From Arthrobacter sp. ISL-65 (GTDB lineage Bacteria > Actinomycetota > Actinomycetes > Actinomycetales > Micrococcaceae), in NCBI RefSeq assembly GCF_018613795.1, contig NZ_JAGGPN010000007.1, positions 144,476 through 208,475 of the forward strand: a stretch of 64,000 bases of DNA, given 5' to 3'. The translations under genes and the position numbers were made by a program. Below, in pieces: positions 25,097 to 33,745 of the stretch. Positions within the stretch are counted from its first letter, which is position 1. The number at the start of each line of letters is the position of its first letter. The notes beneath the pieces were generated by a model. The model made no database searches. It had not been told where the DNA came from and saw only the letters and a list, made by a program, of their open reading frames with translations.

Positions 25097-26620
25097 CTAC
25101 CGGTCCGCAGGAACCCGCTTCCCGCCCACGAAGTACTCGCGGGTTGACGGCAGGAACCGGCAGACCGCGGCCAGCACCACGCCCAGGGCCAGCAGCACCA
25201 CGCCGCTGACAAAGGCCCCGCCCACGCCGAATATCTGCGTGTTCCCGTAGGCCGGATCCCACATCTGCGCCGCAGAGATAAAGAACGCCGCGGCCAGCAG
25301 CAGGGCCCCGAGCAGGGGAAGGATGCCGCGGAACCACAGGTTGCGGGCCGATGCCCGGAGAGTGTCCCGGAAGTACCAGGCGCAGGCAAAGCCGGTGAGG
25401 GCGTAGTAGAAAGCGATGAACAGGCTGATGGAGCTGATGGAATCGGACAGCAGGTTCTCGCTGAGGAAGCTCATGGCCACGTAGTACACAATCGCGGCCG
25501 CGCCCATGACCTGGGTGGAGAAGCCGGGGGTCTGGTTCCGCTTGTGGACCTCCCCGAACTTCGGCGGCAGGGCACGGTGCACACCCATGGACAGGGTGCC
25601 GCGGGCGGTGGGCAGGATGGTGGTCTGGGTGGAGGACAGCACGGATGCCAGCACTGCCACCACAATCAGCCAGCCCCACGGACCCAGCACCACGTCCTTC
25701 ATCGCAAGGAACACGTCGTCCTGGTTTTCGGCGTTGGCCAGCCCGATTCCCTCTGTTCCCACGGACGCGTACATCATCACCAGCAACGCCACCGAGACGT
25801 AGATGGCCACCAGCACGAAAGCCGAGATCATCGCCCCGCGGCCCGGTGTGGTGGCAGGGTTTTCGGTTTCCTCGTTCACCGCCAGGCAGGTGTCCCAGCC
25901 CCAGTAGATGAAGAGGGCCAGCAGGATGCCGTGGACCACTGCGCCGGGATCGGCGAACGCCCCGGCCGGGTTGAACCATTCGACGTCGAACGGCTGGCCC
26001 GCCGGCGCCTCGCCGGTCAGGCCGGCGATGCGAAGGATTATGGCCACGGCAAAGATGCCCAGCGAGATGTACTGCACGTACGTCAGGGTGCGCTGGACGT
26101 GCTCACCCAGCCGGATCCCGCGGTAGTTGACCATGGTCATGAAGACTATGAATACGACGCCGGTGGCCGTCACCACTGCCTTGTTTCCCGCCAGGGACCC
26201 GTCGCCTATGAGCAGCCAAAGGTACTGGCCCGCCACCTGGGCCAGGTTGGCCAGGACCACGACGCCGGCCAGGGCCACGCCCCAGCCGCCCAGCCACCCG
26301 GCCCAGGGGCCGAAAGCGCGGCGGGCCCAGATGAACGTGGTGCCGCAGTCCGGCATGGCGCTGTTGAGCTCGCGGAAGGCGTAGGCGATGAACAGGACGG
26401 GAATGAAGCCCAGGACCAGGATCAGTGGCGTGTAGTTGCCGTTGACGGCCACGATCAGCCCCAGCGTCGCGGCCAGCGAGTACACCGGTGCGGTGGAGGC
26501 GAGCCCCAGCATCACCGAGTCGCCGAGGTCCAGGATCCCGGCGCGGAGCCCCTTGCCGGGGACGGCACCGCCGGGCTGGCCCCCGGCGCCGCCGGCCGCC
26601 GTCGTCGTTCGGGTTCTCAT
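25097..26620 (-). CDS. APC family amino acid / polyamine-type permease
   Basis: A 507-residue transporter with about 12-14 membrane segments and APC signatures: FRELNSAMPDCGTTFIWARRAFGPWAGWLGGW around helices 2-3 and YWGWDTCLAVNEETENP before helix 7. The substrate is unresolved. It lies 13 nt after a glutathionylspermidine-synthase-like gene on the same strand, so a polyamine or amino-acid substrate that serves that enzyme is an attractive inference. Confidence 0.87.
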   Translation of the reverse strand: MRTRTTTAAGGAGGQPGGAVPGKGLRAGILDLGDSVMLGLASTAPVYSLAATLGLIVAVNGNYTPLILVLGFIPVLFIAYAFRELNSAMPDCGTTFIWARRAFGPWAGWLGGWGVALAGVVVLANLAQVAGQYLWLLIGDGSLAGNKAVVTATGVVFIVFMTMVNYRGIRLGEHVQRTLTYVQYISLGIFAVAIILRIAGLTGEAPAGQPFDVEWFNPAGAFADPGAVVHGILLALFIYWGWDTCLAVNEETENPATTPGRGAMISAFVLVAIYVSVALLVMMYASVGTEGIGLANAENQDDVFLAMKDVVLGPWGWLIVVAVLASVLSSTQTTILPTARGTLSMGVHRALPPKFGEVHKRNQTPGFSTQVMGAAAIVYYVAMSFLSENLLSDSISSISLFIAFYYALTGFACAWYFRDTLRASARNLWFRGILPLLGALLLAAAFFISAAQMWDPAYGNTQIFGVGGAFVSGVVLLALGVVLAAVCRFLPSTREYFVGGKRVPADR

Positions 26621-26633
26621 TCGGCACCTGTTC

Positions 26634-27854
26634 TCATAGCGTAATACCTGCCTTGTTCGCGTTGGCCTGTGCCGCCTGGACGCTCAGCGGCGCAGGCGCG
26701 TCAAGGGTGTTCGGGACGAAGCGGCAGAAATAATCGGTGACCGGCCCGTCGGACTCGCGGATGCCGCAACCCACCGATTCGCCGTCCACCACCCACAGGC
26801 CCAGGACCGGGTGGTTGCCGTCGAAGTCTGGGAGGGAGTGGTACTGCTGGTAGCACCAGCCTTCGCGGCCGTATCCGCCCGGCTTCTCTAAGCTGATGCC
26901 TTCCGCATGGATCCGGATGTTGTCGCCTTCGCGGCCGTGGAGCGGCTTGGCCACCCATTCCCGCAGCGGGCCCGGGTCATTGAGGTAGGCGGGCAGCAGA
27001 TTCGGGTGGTCCGGGTAGAGGTGCCAGAGGGCGGCCAGGAGGGCCTTGTTGGACAGCAGCATTTTCCAGGCCGGTTCCACCCAGCGGGGATTGTGCGAGC
27101 GCTGCAGCAGGCGGTGGCCGAAGGGCTCCTTCATCATCAGCTCCCACGGGTAGAGCTTGAAGATGGTGCTGATCATGAAGTTGTCCATGTCCACGAAGCG
27201 CTTCAGGTTCGGGTCCCAGCCGATGTCCGACATGTTGATGCCGATGGTGGTCCACCCGGCCTGGCCGGCGACGTCCCGCATGTAGGCGGCCGTCATCCAG
27301 TCCTCGCCAGATTCCTCGGCCTCGGAGTGGGCCACGTGCAGCGTGCTCATCCCCGTGCGGTACTGCAGCTTCTTCCACTGCCGGATCAGTGCCTCGTGGA
27401 TCCCGTTCCACTGGTCCTTCTCCGGGAAAACGTCCTGCAGCCAGAACCACTGGGCCACGGCCGCCTCGATGAGGCCGGTGGGAGTGTCCGCGTTGTACTC
27501 GAGCATCTTGGCGGCGCCGCCCTGGCCGTCGTAGATGAAATCGAAGCGGCCGTAGATGTCCACGTCCCCGGCCTGCAGCGACTCGGCGGCCAGTTCCAGT
27601 GCCTGCGGACCGATGCCGATCAGGCCCATGGCGCCCGTGGCCAGGAACTTCGCAGCTTCCAGGCACATCCTGTGCATGTCCTCGGCTGTGACCTCGAGCG
27701 CCTCCACCTCGTCCATGGTGAACTCGTAGTAGGCGGCCTCGTTCCAGTACTCGATCTTCTTGCCGCCGGGCAGGGTGGTGGTGGAAAACACCAGGCCCTG
27801 CTCTTCAATCTTTTGCTTCCAGTCCGGCCGGGGCTCCGAAAGTAACCGCTTCAC
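26634..27854 (-). CDS. Glutathionylspermidine synthase-like ATP-grasp protein (YgiC type)
   Basis: A 406-residue member of the glutathionylspermidine synthase C-terminal (GSP_synth) ATP-grasp family, lacking the amidase half found in E. coli Gss. Key blocks are YGRFDFIYDG and AKMLEYNADTPTGL near residues 100-125, PWELMMKEPFG, LLSNKALLAALWHLYP and a GREGDNIRI glycine-rich loop. Actinobacteria make mycothiol rather than glutathione, so the ligated acid and amine are unknown. It begins with GTG right after the YgiB-like gene and is followed by the APC permease. Confidence 0.88.
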   Translation of the reverse strand: MKRLLSEPRPDWKQKIEEQGLVFSTTTLPGGKKIEYWNEAAYYEFTMDEVEALEVTAEDMHRMCLEAAKFLATGAMGLIGIGPQALELAAESLQAGDVDIYGRFDFIYDGQGGAAKMLEYNADTPTGLIEAAVAQWFWLQDVFPEKDQWNGIHEALIRQWKKLQYRTGMSTLHVAHSEAEESGEDWMTAAYMRDVAGQAGWTTIGINMSDIGWDPNLKRFVDMDNFMISTIFKLYPWELMMKEPFGHRLLQRSHNPRWVEPAWKMLLSNKALLAALWHLYPDHPNLLPAYLNDPGPLREWVAKPLHGREGDNIRIHAEGISLEKPGGYGREGWCYQQYHSLPDFDGNHPVLGLWVVDGESVGCGIRESDGPVTDYFCRFVPNTLDAPAPLSVQAAQANANKAGITL

Positions 27855-27856
27855 GC

Positions 27857-28570
27857 CTAGCCTCCCGTGCTTCCGCCCTTGGAGCTGCTGCCGAAGCCGC
27901 CCCTGCTGACAGTGCCGCCCTTGCTGCTATAGCCCGTGGACGTCTTGGCCCCCTGCGGCACCGTCCTGCTGAAGTTGGGATAGGCCGTCCTGTTCTGGCC
28001 AATGCCCGGGACGCTGGCGCCGCGCGCATAGAAGTACCAGGCATAGAGGGCCCCGCCGCGTCCGGCCGAGCTGTTGCACTGGGTGTCCTCGACGCGCTCA
28101 CCCGTTTCGTCGTTGAAGCAGACCTGGGCGTAGTCGGGGTCCTGCTCGTTGCTGGCCACGATCGCCGTGATGGTGCCGGCCAGGAGCGCCGTGACGCCGA
28201 GGCCTACCACCACCGTGCGGCGCTGGGACCGCTTCTTCCGCGCCGCGGCGTCGCGTTCGCGGTCACGGGCGAACGGGTCGAAGACGGGGCCGGGCTGGGG
28301 GAAGCCGGTTTGCTTCTGGTTTCCTTCGCCTTGCTTTTGTCCGCCCGCGGTTCCCTTGCGGGCCTTACCCGTGCCTGGCTTTCCAGGGCTTTCCTGTCCA
28401 GGGTCTTCCTGTCCCGGCGTGCCGGGGGTCAGCAGCTCGGGGTGGAGCTCAGGCTTTGGCACCTGCCATGGCGGTGGCTTTGCCGGGCCGCCCGACGGGC
28501 TGTCCCCGCCGGACACGTCGTCGCTCCGGCCCCCGTGAGCGTCCTTGCTCGGGTCCTTCTCCGGGTCCAT
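27857..28570 (-). CDS. YgiB/DUF1190-like membrane-anchored protein
   Basis: 237 residues: a hydrophilic Pro/Gly/Lys-rich N-terminus (about 1-118), one membrane segment (about 120-142), then an extracytoplasmic part with a Cys pair (QVCFNDETGERVEDTQC) and a Ser/Gly tail (VSRGGFGSSSKGGSTGG). The SRGGFG tail and its place before a YgiC-like ATP-grasp gene recall E. coli YgiB-YgiC, but overall similarity is weak. The ATG at 28570 has a GGGGGG ribosome site. The function is unknown in either organism. Confidence 0.55.
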   Translation of the reverse strand: MDPEKDPSKDAHGGRSDDVSGGDSPSGGPAKPPPWQVPKPELHPELLTPGTPGQEDPGQESPGKPGTGKARKGTAGGQKQGEGNQKQTGFPQPGPVFDPFARDRERDAAARKKRSQRRTVVVGLGVTALLAGTITAIVASNEQDPDYAQVCFNDETGERVEDTQCNSSAGRGGALYAWYFYARGASVPGIGQNRTAYPNFSRTVPQGAKTSTGYSSKGGTVSRGGFGSSSKGGSTGG

Positions 28571-28782
28571 GGTTCCCCCCTGCTGCTCCACGCTGCTGAA
28601 CGCGGGTGCTGTTGGCGGCCGGAACGCTTGGCTACGGCCGGCGGAACCGGCTGTCCGTCCAGCCGGTAAACACTGCAGCAAGCCTAGTGGCTGGAAGGTG
28701 CTGCGGTGAATACATTTCCGCGCACAGCGGTCCCTCGGAACCACCAAAAGCGCTGGTCAGGCCGAGAACCTAGACTAATGGC

Positions 28783-29436
28783 ATGCACACAGCCACTCTT
28801 CTTGCCGTTTGCCGGGTTCACCAGCTCCTTCCGGACGAGGGAAGCGTGGGCGTCACCGCCATCGACAAGCGGCCCGTGGACGGGCCGGTGAAGGTGCACA
28901 AGCTTGGTTTGCACGGTGACATCCAGGCCAGCCGCATCCACCATGGGGGAGAGGACCAGGCGCTCTACGCCTATTCCCAGGCTGACGCGGACTACTGGAT
29001 CCGAGAGCTGCAGCGCGAACTGCCGCCGGGGATCTTCGGTGAGAACCTCCGCGTCGCTGGAATCGAAACCACGGGCGCCGTCATCGGTGAACGTTGGCGG
29101 ATCGGGCTGGATGTTGAAGTGGAGGTCACCTCGCCGCGTGTTCCATGTGCGGCCTTCCAGCGGCGCATGGACGAGGCCCAGTGGGTCAAGCGCTTCACGC
29201 AGGCTGGCCGGGTGGGCGCCTACCTGCGCGTCATCAAGACCGGGTCGGTGCAGGCAGGCGACCACGTCCACCGTCTCTTCGTTCCGAAGCATGGCGTAAC
29301 CGTCGGCCGCTGGTTCAGCGAGCCCGACGTCGATGCCGTCGAGGCCCTGCGCGACGCCGAGGCCGACGGCGAAATCCGGCTGCAGCCCGAGTACCACGAC
29401 CTGTTCGAGAAGATGCTCCGCAGCGTGGGCCGCTAG
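28783..29436 (+). CDS. MOSC domain-containing protein (YiiM-like)
   Basis: A 217-residue MOSC protein: AIDKRPVDGPVKVHKLGLHGD, then HHGGEDQALYAYSQADADYW, and the pterin/sulfur-carrier region VTSPRVPCAAFQRRM with the conserved Cys. The family moves sulfur for molybdenum-cofactor enzymes; YiiM-type members reduce N-hydroxylated compounds. TAGACT (28771-28776) ends 6 nt before the ATG, suggesting a leaderless transcript. Confidence 0.92.
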   Translation: MHTATLLAVCRVHQLLPDEGSVGVTAIDKRPVDGPVKVHKLGLHGDIQASRIHHGGEDQALYAYSQADADYWIRELQRELPPGIFGENLRVAGIETTGAVIGERWRIGLDVEVEVTSPRVPCAAFQRRMDEAQWVKRFTQAGRVGAYLRVIKTGSVQAGDHVHRLFVPKHGVTVGRWFSEPDVDAVEALRDAEADGEIRLQPEYHDLFEKMLRSVGR

Positions 29437-29939
29437 CACGCAGGGCTGGCCCGGCGCCCCTGCCGCACTTCTGCACCACTATGGCCGGGTATGGCCCGAA
29501 GTGCCCCTGGACTGGCGTGGGCGCGGGGTAAGGTTGCCGCCGAAAGCGGTGCAGAAACGCCGCGTGTGCGCAAGCTCACCGCCCCTGCCGGCCCCTCGGT
29601 TCGTCCGTATGCGGGGTCATGCCTTACACTTGAAATATCCCCCACTCCGGAAATCCCTTATTCCTGCCCAATTTTTGAGGCAGGACTGGCAAGTGTTGGG
29701 GCCCGCAAATGTGATGCGGGCAGTTTCATAGGGAGAGCCGGCTGAAGAAAACGCTGTACAGACTGCTGGGATAGCAGCCAAGAGATGCAGTGTGAAGTCC
29801 TGCCACGGGATTGCGAAAGCGCCGGACTTCTACGTGACCGGCCGGTCAATGTATGCCCGGCGCCCACGGCACATGTACTGCGGCTCCGCTCACCTCGGGT
29901 TGTGCCGCCTGGCCCCCTATGGATGAGGAATATTTCCCT
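29437..29939 (+). promoter_or_regulatory. Long intergenic/5' leader of the DEAD-box helicase with several hairpins
   Basis: This 503-nt gap has no convincing gene. It holds an imperfect repeat with outer GCACTTC/GAAGTGC pairing (about 29465-29503). Four further hairpins are CCTGCC/GGCAGG (29663-29684), GCCCGCA/TGCGGGC (29701-29721), CTGCT/AGCAG near 29764-29777 and GAAGTCC/GGACTTC (29794-29830). If transcription starts near TACACT (29625-29630), the leader is about 300 nt. Long structured leaders are known for cold-shock helicase genes such as csdA/deaD. Confidence 0.5.
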
Positions 29940-32078
29940 ATGCCCGAAAATCACGACGACGCCCAGATCACCGAAGCCACAGAGGCGACCGCCGAAACCG
30001 CCAACGTTGAATTCACCGAGGCTGCTGTCCCCGCAGCCGAGCCCGCCGAGGCCGCAGCCCCTGCCGCTGAGGCCCCCGCTGCCAAGGCCGATGAAGACGA
30101 TGAAGAAGGCGTGAAGTTCGCAGATCTCGGCATCGACGGCCGCGTGCTGGCCGCCCTGCGGGACGTCGGCTACGAAAAGCCTTCCCCGATCCAGGCAGCA
30201 ACCATCCCGCTGCTGCTTGAAGGCCGCGACGTCGTGGGCCTCGCCCAGACCGGCACCGGTAAGACTGCAGCATTCGCAGTACCGGCACTGTCCCGCCTGG
30301 CCGAGCTCCACGACCTCAACGGCCCGTCCCGCAAGACGCAGGCCCTGGTACTCGCCCCGACCCGCGAGCTCGCGCTCCAGGTTGCCGAGGCCTTCACCTC
30401 GTACGCCAAACACATCGATGACTTCACGGTCCTCCCCGTCTACGGCGGCTCCGCCTACGGCCCCCAGCTCGCCGGCCTGCGCCGCGGTGCACAGGTTGTC
30501 GTCGGTACTCCCGGCCGAGTGATCGACCACATTGCCAAGGGGTCCCTGGACCTGTCCGAACTCCAGTACCTGGTGCTGGACGAGGCCGACGAAATGCTCC
30601 GCATGGGCTTCGCCGAAGACGTGGAGCAGATCTTCCAGCAGACCCCGTCGGACCGCCAGGTGGCACTGTTCTCCGCCACCATGCCCAGCCAGATCCGCCG
30701 GATGTCCAAGCAGTACCTGAACAACCCGGCCGAGATCTCGGTGAAGTCCAAGACCACCACCGGCGCGAACACCCGTCAGCGTTACCTGCAGGTCATGGGC
30801 CCGCACAAGCTCGACGCCATGACCCGCATCCTCGAGGTCGAAGAGTTCGACGGCGTCATCGCGTTCGTCCGCACCAAGATGGCCACCGAGGACCTCGCCG
30901 ACAAGCTGCGCGCCCGCGGCTTCCAGGCTGCCGCCATCAACGGCGACATCCCGCAGCAGCAGCGCGAACGCACCGTGGAAGCGCTCAAGGAAGGCCGCAT
31001 CGACATCCTGGTTGCCACCGATGTCGCCGCCCGCGGCCTGGACGTCGAGCGCATCAGCCACGTGGTCAACTACGACATCCCGCACGACACCGAGTCTTAC
31101 GTGCACCGCATCGGCCGCACCGGCCGTGCCGGCCGATCCGGCGACGCGATCCTGTTCATGACTCCGCGCGAGAAGTACCTGCTGCGTTCCATTGAGAAGG
31201 CCACGCGCCAGCCTGTGGAGCAGATGCACCTGCCCACCGCTGAGACCGTCAACACGCTGCGTCTGGGCAAGTTCGCCGAGCGCATTACCGAGACGCTCGA
31301 GTCCGAAGACGTGGCGGCATTCCGTGACCTGATCGCGTCCTACGAGGAAGAGCACAACGTGCCGGCAGCAGAAATCGCTGCGGCACTGGCCGTGATGGCC
31401 CAAGGCGGCCAGCCGCTGCTGGTCAAGGAACTGCCTGCTGCTCCGGAGTACCAGAAGCGCGAACGGTCCAAGGACGGCTTCGGCTCACGCGGCCCGACCC
31501 GCACGCTGACCGAGGGCAACGCCACGTACCGGATCGCCGTCGGACGCCGCCAGCGCGTCATGCCGGGTTCCATCGTGGGCGCCATCGCCAACGAAGGCGG
31601 CATTTCGTCGTCGCAGATCGGCGGCATTGACATCCGCTCGGACCACTCGCTCGTGGAGCTCCCGGCCGACCTGAGCCCCGATCAGCTGAAGGCCCTGTCC
31701 CGCACGCGGATCGGCGGCGAGCTGATCCACCTCGAGCTGGACAACGGCCGCAAGCCGTCCGGTGACCGCGGCGGCTACCAGGGCAACCGTGGCGGCGACC
31801 GCGGCGGTTACTCCGGCGGCGGAGACCGTGGCGGCAACTTCAAGGGCAACGGCGGGTTCAAGAGGGAATTCCGCAAGAACGACGGCGAGCGTTCCTCCGC
31901 GGACCGTGGTGGACGCTCCTACAGCGACCGTTCGGAGCGCAGTGTAAGCGGTGACTCCGGTGCCAACCGCGGCCAGTCCAGCGATTCCCGCTTCGGTGGC
32001 CACGGTGATGGTGCACGCAAGCCCCGCCACGGCAACGAGGGTGGTCACCGCGACTTCAACCGCAAGGGCAAGTGGTAA
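29940..32078 (+). CDS. DEAD-box ATP-dependent RNA helicase (DeaD/CsdA-like)
   Basis: A 712-residue helicase for ribosome assembly and mRNA turnover at low temperature. An acidic Ala/Glu-rich N-terminus (about 60 residues) leads into the helicase core: the Q-motif before ATIPLL, AQTGTGKTAAF (Walker A), PTRELA, DEAD (in VLDEADEML), SAT, then TDVAARGLD and HRIGRTGRAGR of the second RecA domain. Residues about 540-620 resemble a DbpA RNA-binding domain (YRIAVGRRQRVMPGSIVGA), followed by a Gly/Arg/Asp-rich disordered tail. I chose the ATG at 29940, with GAGGAA 9 nt upstream; an in-frame ATG 21 nt earlier is possible. Confidence 0.96.
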   Translation: MPENHDDAQITEATEATAETANVEFTEAAVPAAEPAEAAAPAAEAPAAKADEDDEEGVKFADLGIDGRVLAALRDVGYEKPSPIQAATIPLLLEGRDVVGLAQTGTGKTAAFAVPALSRLAELHDLNGPSRKTQALVLAPTRELALQVAEAFTSYAKHIDDFTVLPVYGGSAYGPQLAGLRRGAQVVVGTPGRVIDHIAKGSLDLSELQYLVLDEADEMLRMGFAEDVEQIFQQTPSDRQVALFSATMPSQIRRMSKQYLNNPAEISVKSKTTTGANTRQRYLQVMGPHKLDAMTRILEVEEFDGVIAFVRTKMATEDLADKLRARGFQAAAINGDIPQQQRERTVEALKEGRIDILVATDVAARGLDVERISHVVNYDIPHDTESYVHRIGRTGRAGRSGDAILFMTPREKYLLRSIEKATRQPVEQMHLPTAETVNTLRLGKFAERITETLESEDVAAFRDLIASYEEEHNVPAAEIAAALAVMAQGGQPLLVKELPAAPEYQKRERSKDGFGSRGPTRTLTEGNATYRIAVGRRQRVMPGSIVGAIANEGGISSSQIGGIDIRSDHSLVELPADLSPDQLKALSRTRIGGELIHLELDNGRKPSGDRGGYQGNRGGDRGGYSGGGDRGGNFKGNGGFKREFRKNDGERSSADRGGRSYSDRSERSVSGDSGANRGQSSDSRFGGHGDGARKPRHGNEGGHRDFNRKGKW

Positions 32079-32110
32079 CCACGCCATCGGCGTGAACAAC
32101 GCATCCGAAT

Positions 32111-32149
32111 AGAAACGGGCCGGCTGAACAGCCGGCCCGTTTCTATTTA
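32111..32149 (+). terminator. Terminator after the helicase gene
   Basis: A 15-bp perfect stem, AGAAACGGGCCGGCT / AGCCGGCCCGTTTCT, has a GAAC loop and is followed by ATTT, 32 nt after the stop codon. Confidence 0.9.
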
Positions 32150-32285
32150 AGTCCGCCGCTGTGTTCGCTTCGTCACATCCGCGTCCTGAACGGTCCTGGA
32201 GGAGTGCCCGGAGGTCGCCCGCAGCCCCTTCCAGGCCTGTATTTACGTGGATTTTCGGCCCTGCGGACCCTGTTCTGCCGCCGAT

Positions 32286-32314
32286 TTGTTGAGTGTGAAA
32301 TCTTCCGGTAGAGT
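32286..32314 (+). promoter_or_regulatory. Promoter of the tRNA-Thr gene
   Basis: TTGTTG (32286-32291) and TAGAGT (32309-32314) are separated by 17 bp, and the tRNA 5' end is 12 nt further downstream. It resembles a SigA (sigma-70-type) promoter. Confidence 0.65.
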
Positions 32315-32325
32315 ATTTACTCGTT

Positions 32326-32397
32326 GCCCCCCTAGCTCAGTGGTAGAGCGCGTTCTTGGTAAGAACGAGGTCACCGGATCGATTCCGGTGGGGGGCT
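32326..32397 (+). tRNA. tRNA-Thr (GGT)
   Basis: The acceptor GCCCCCC pairs with GGGGGGC; the D-arm is AGCTCAGTGGTAGAGC. The anticodon loop TTGGTAA lies between CGTTC and GAACG, giving anticodon GGT. The T-arm is CCGGATCGATTCCGG and the discriminator is T at 32397. CCA is not encoded. Confidence 0.96.
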
Positions 32398-32408
32398 CTG
32401 AATGAGGG

Positions 32409-32449
32409 CCTGTGTCAAGGCGGTCTTGACCGGCTTGGCACGGGTTTTT
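32409..32449 (+). terminator. Hairpin plus T-run between tRNA-Thr and tRNA-Met
   Basis: CCTGTGTCAAG (32409-32419) pairs with CTTGGCACGGG (32434-32444) using two G-U pairs, with an inner CGGTC/GACCG stem, and is followed by TTTTT. GAATGAG/CTCATTC flanks extend it outward. It should terminate tRNA-Thr transcription or act as a processing signal. Confidence 0.7.
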
Positions 32450-32458
32450 CTCATTCAT

Positions 32459-32532
32459 GGCGGTGTAGCTCAGTTGGTTAGAGCGCACGACTCATAATCG
32501 TGAGGTCGGGAGATCGAGCCTCCCCACCGCTA
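32459..32532 (+). tRNA. tRNA-Met (CAT), elongator type
   Basis: The acceptor GGCGGTG pairs with CACCGCT (one G-U pair). The D-arm contains TAGCTCAGTTGGTTAGAGC. The anticodon loop CTCATAA between CACGA and TCGTG gives CAT. It lacks the initiator features (unpaired first base, GGG/CCC anticodon stem). A lysidine-modified tRNA-Ile2 is the alternative for a CAT anticodon, but the stem sequence fits elongator Met better. Confidence 0.9.
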
Positions 32533-32627
32533 CAGAGACTGCAGGTCAGAGGCATTCAGCCCCTGGCCTGCTTTTGTTTTTGGGCATGTTCTGGTTTTGG
32601 GCCCGGGCGCCCGCCCCGGGCCGTCGT

Positions 32628-32696
32628 GGGGCACTTTGGGGGAACCGGCGTCGTAAATAACGACGGCGGCCGGCGTGTCCCGAGTCGAAGTGCCCC
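32628..32696. repeat. Nested inverted repeat between tRNA-Met and the nuclease gene
   Basis: Outer arms GGGGCACTT (32628-32636) and AAGTGCCCC (32688-32696) enclose an inner hairpin CGTCGT-AAATA-ACGACG (32649-32665), extended to 9 of 10 pairs by CCGG/GCGG. It contains no reading frame and no T-run. Confidence 0.8.
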
Positions 32697-32727
32697 GTCT
32701 TGGATTGGCCCACGCCCTAACGCACGA

Positions 32728-32761
32728 AAAAGCCCGCACCGCCGGTTGGCGGTGCGGGGCT
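32728..32761 (-). terminator. Terminator of the secreted HNH nuclease gene
   Basis: CCCGCACCGCC and GGCGGTGCGGG pair around a GGTT loop, and AAAAA on the left becomes a U-tract on the minus strand. It starts about 12 nt after the nuclease stop codon. Confidence 0.85.
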
Positions 32762-32772
32762 CCCGCGCAGGC

Positions 32773-33516
32773 CTAAGCCTTGGTGACGCTGATGCGTACG
32801 TTCGGACAGGAGTCGGCGTAGCGGATCAGGGCTGCCTTCTCGGCGCTGTCCACACGCAGGCCCCACCGGATCTTCACCGCTATCCAGTTGCCGACGTACT
32901 CGCAGCGGTTGGCTGGCGGCATCCAGGCTTCAGGCCCCTTCGCCTGCTTGGCGGAGTTCAGCGCAGCCGTCTGCGCGTTCAGCGACCGTCCGTCGCCGAG
33001 GTCGTTGTAGAACGCCACCCGGCGCGCCTGCGACCAGTAGCGGGCACCTGAGCCCCACGCCTCGTGAACGGGAACGGTGTGGTCGATCTCCACGGCCGAC
33101 GCCAGGGTGTGCGTGCGGTTGTCCCACCTGGTGACCCAGCGGGCCGTGCGCACGGTGCAGTGGCGCGTGGTGGTGTACGTCGCGGCGACTTTTGCCTCCT
33201 GCAGCAGGACCTCCGCGCGGGTGTTCTGGCAGTCACGGTTGGTGTCCAGCCAGGTGCCGAAGTAGCGGGTCCGGTCGTAGCCGGCGTTGTTCTCCGCGGC
33301 CACCGCGAGGGCGCGGGCGGCGGTGCGCAGCGGCGCGGAATAGTACGTGGCCGCCTCGGCGGGGACGGCCAGCCCGGTGAGCAGCAGGCCGGCGGCCACG
33401 GCGGTAGCGGACAGCGACCGGACCCAAAGGCCGGACGTGATGGACGCCGTGATGGCAACCGCCCGGCGTCGGGCTTGTTTGAACGGGCCTGTGTAATTGA
33501 ACGTGCCGAGCGGCAT
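32773..33516 (-). CDS. Secreted HNH endonuclease (DUF1524/GmrSD-like nuclease fold)
   Basis: A 247-residue protein with a signal peptide (hydrophobic core near residues 35-53, ending PAEAATYY) and an extracellular nuclease domain. The HNH/beta-beta-alpha-metal block is EIDHTVPVHEAWGSG; it is followed by the Asn-rich LNAQTAALNSAKQAKGPEAWMPP and CEYVGNWIAVKIRW, the standard pattern of the DUF1524-type secreted nucleases common in Actinobacteria. It probably scavenges extracellular DNA or acts against competitors. The ATG at 33516 has a GGGGGA ribosome site. No immunity gene adjoins, which fits an exported enzyme. Confidence 0.9.
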   Translation of the reverse strand: MPLGTFNYTGPFKQARRRAVAITASITSGLWVRSLSATAVAAGLLLTGLAVPAEAATYYSAPLRTAARALAVAAENNAGYDRTRYFGTWLDTNRDCQNTRAEVLLQEAKVAATYTTTRHCTVRTARWVTRWDNRTHTLASAVEIDHTVPVHEAWGSGARYWSQARRVAFYNDLGDGRSLNAQTAALNSAKQAKGPEAWMPPANRCEYVGNWIAVKIRWGLRVDSAEKAALIRYADSCPNVRISVTKA

Positions 33517-33745
33517 GATTCCCCCATGATGATTCTTGGAACGGTATGAATTGCTTGATGCATCAACCAGCATGTCAGCCTGAATACGGGAGAACCGGAT
33601 CCTTGATCAGGTCTTGAGGCAATCCTGTGGGAACGCTGCGACTGCCGCCGGAAACAGCGCAACCGTTGTCTTTCGGGCGACATGAACCTAAGGTCGGACT
33701 GCTGCAGGAGGCAAACACGCAGGCAGGCGGACGACAGGAACCGGC

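Noticed and set aside
32326..33516. tRNA genes followed by a nuclease gene considered as the edge of an integrated island
   Set aside because: No integrase, no repeated tRNA 3' end within the window, and the nuclease is a common secreted type with normal composition.
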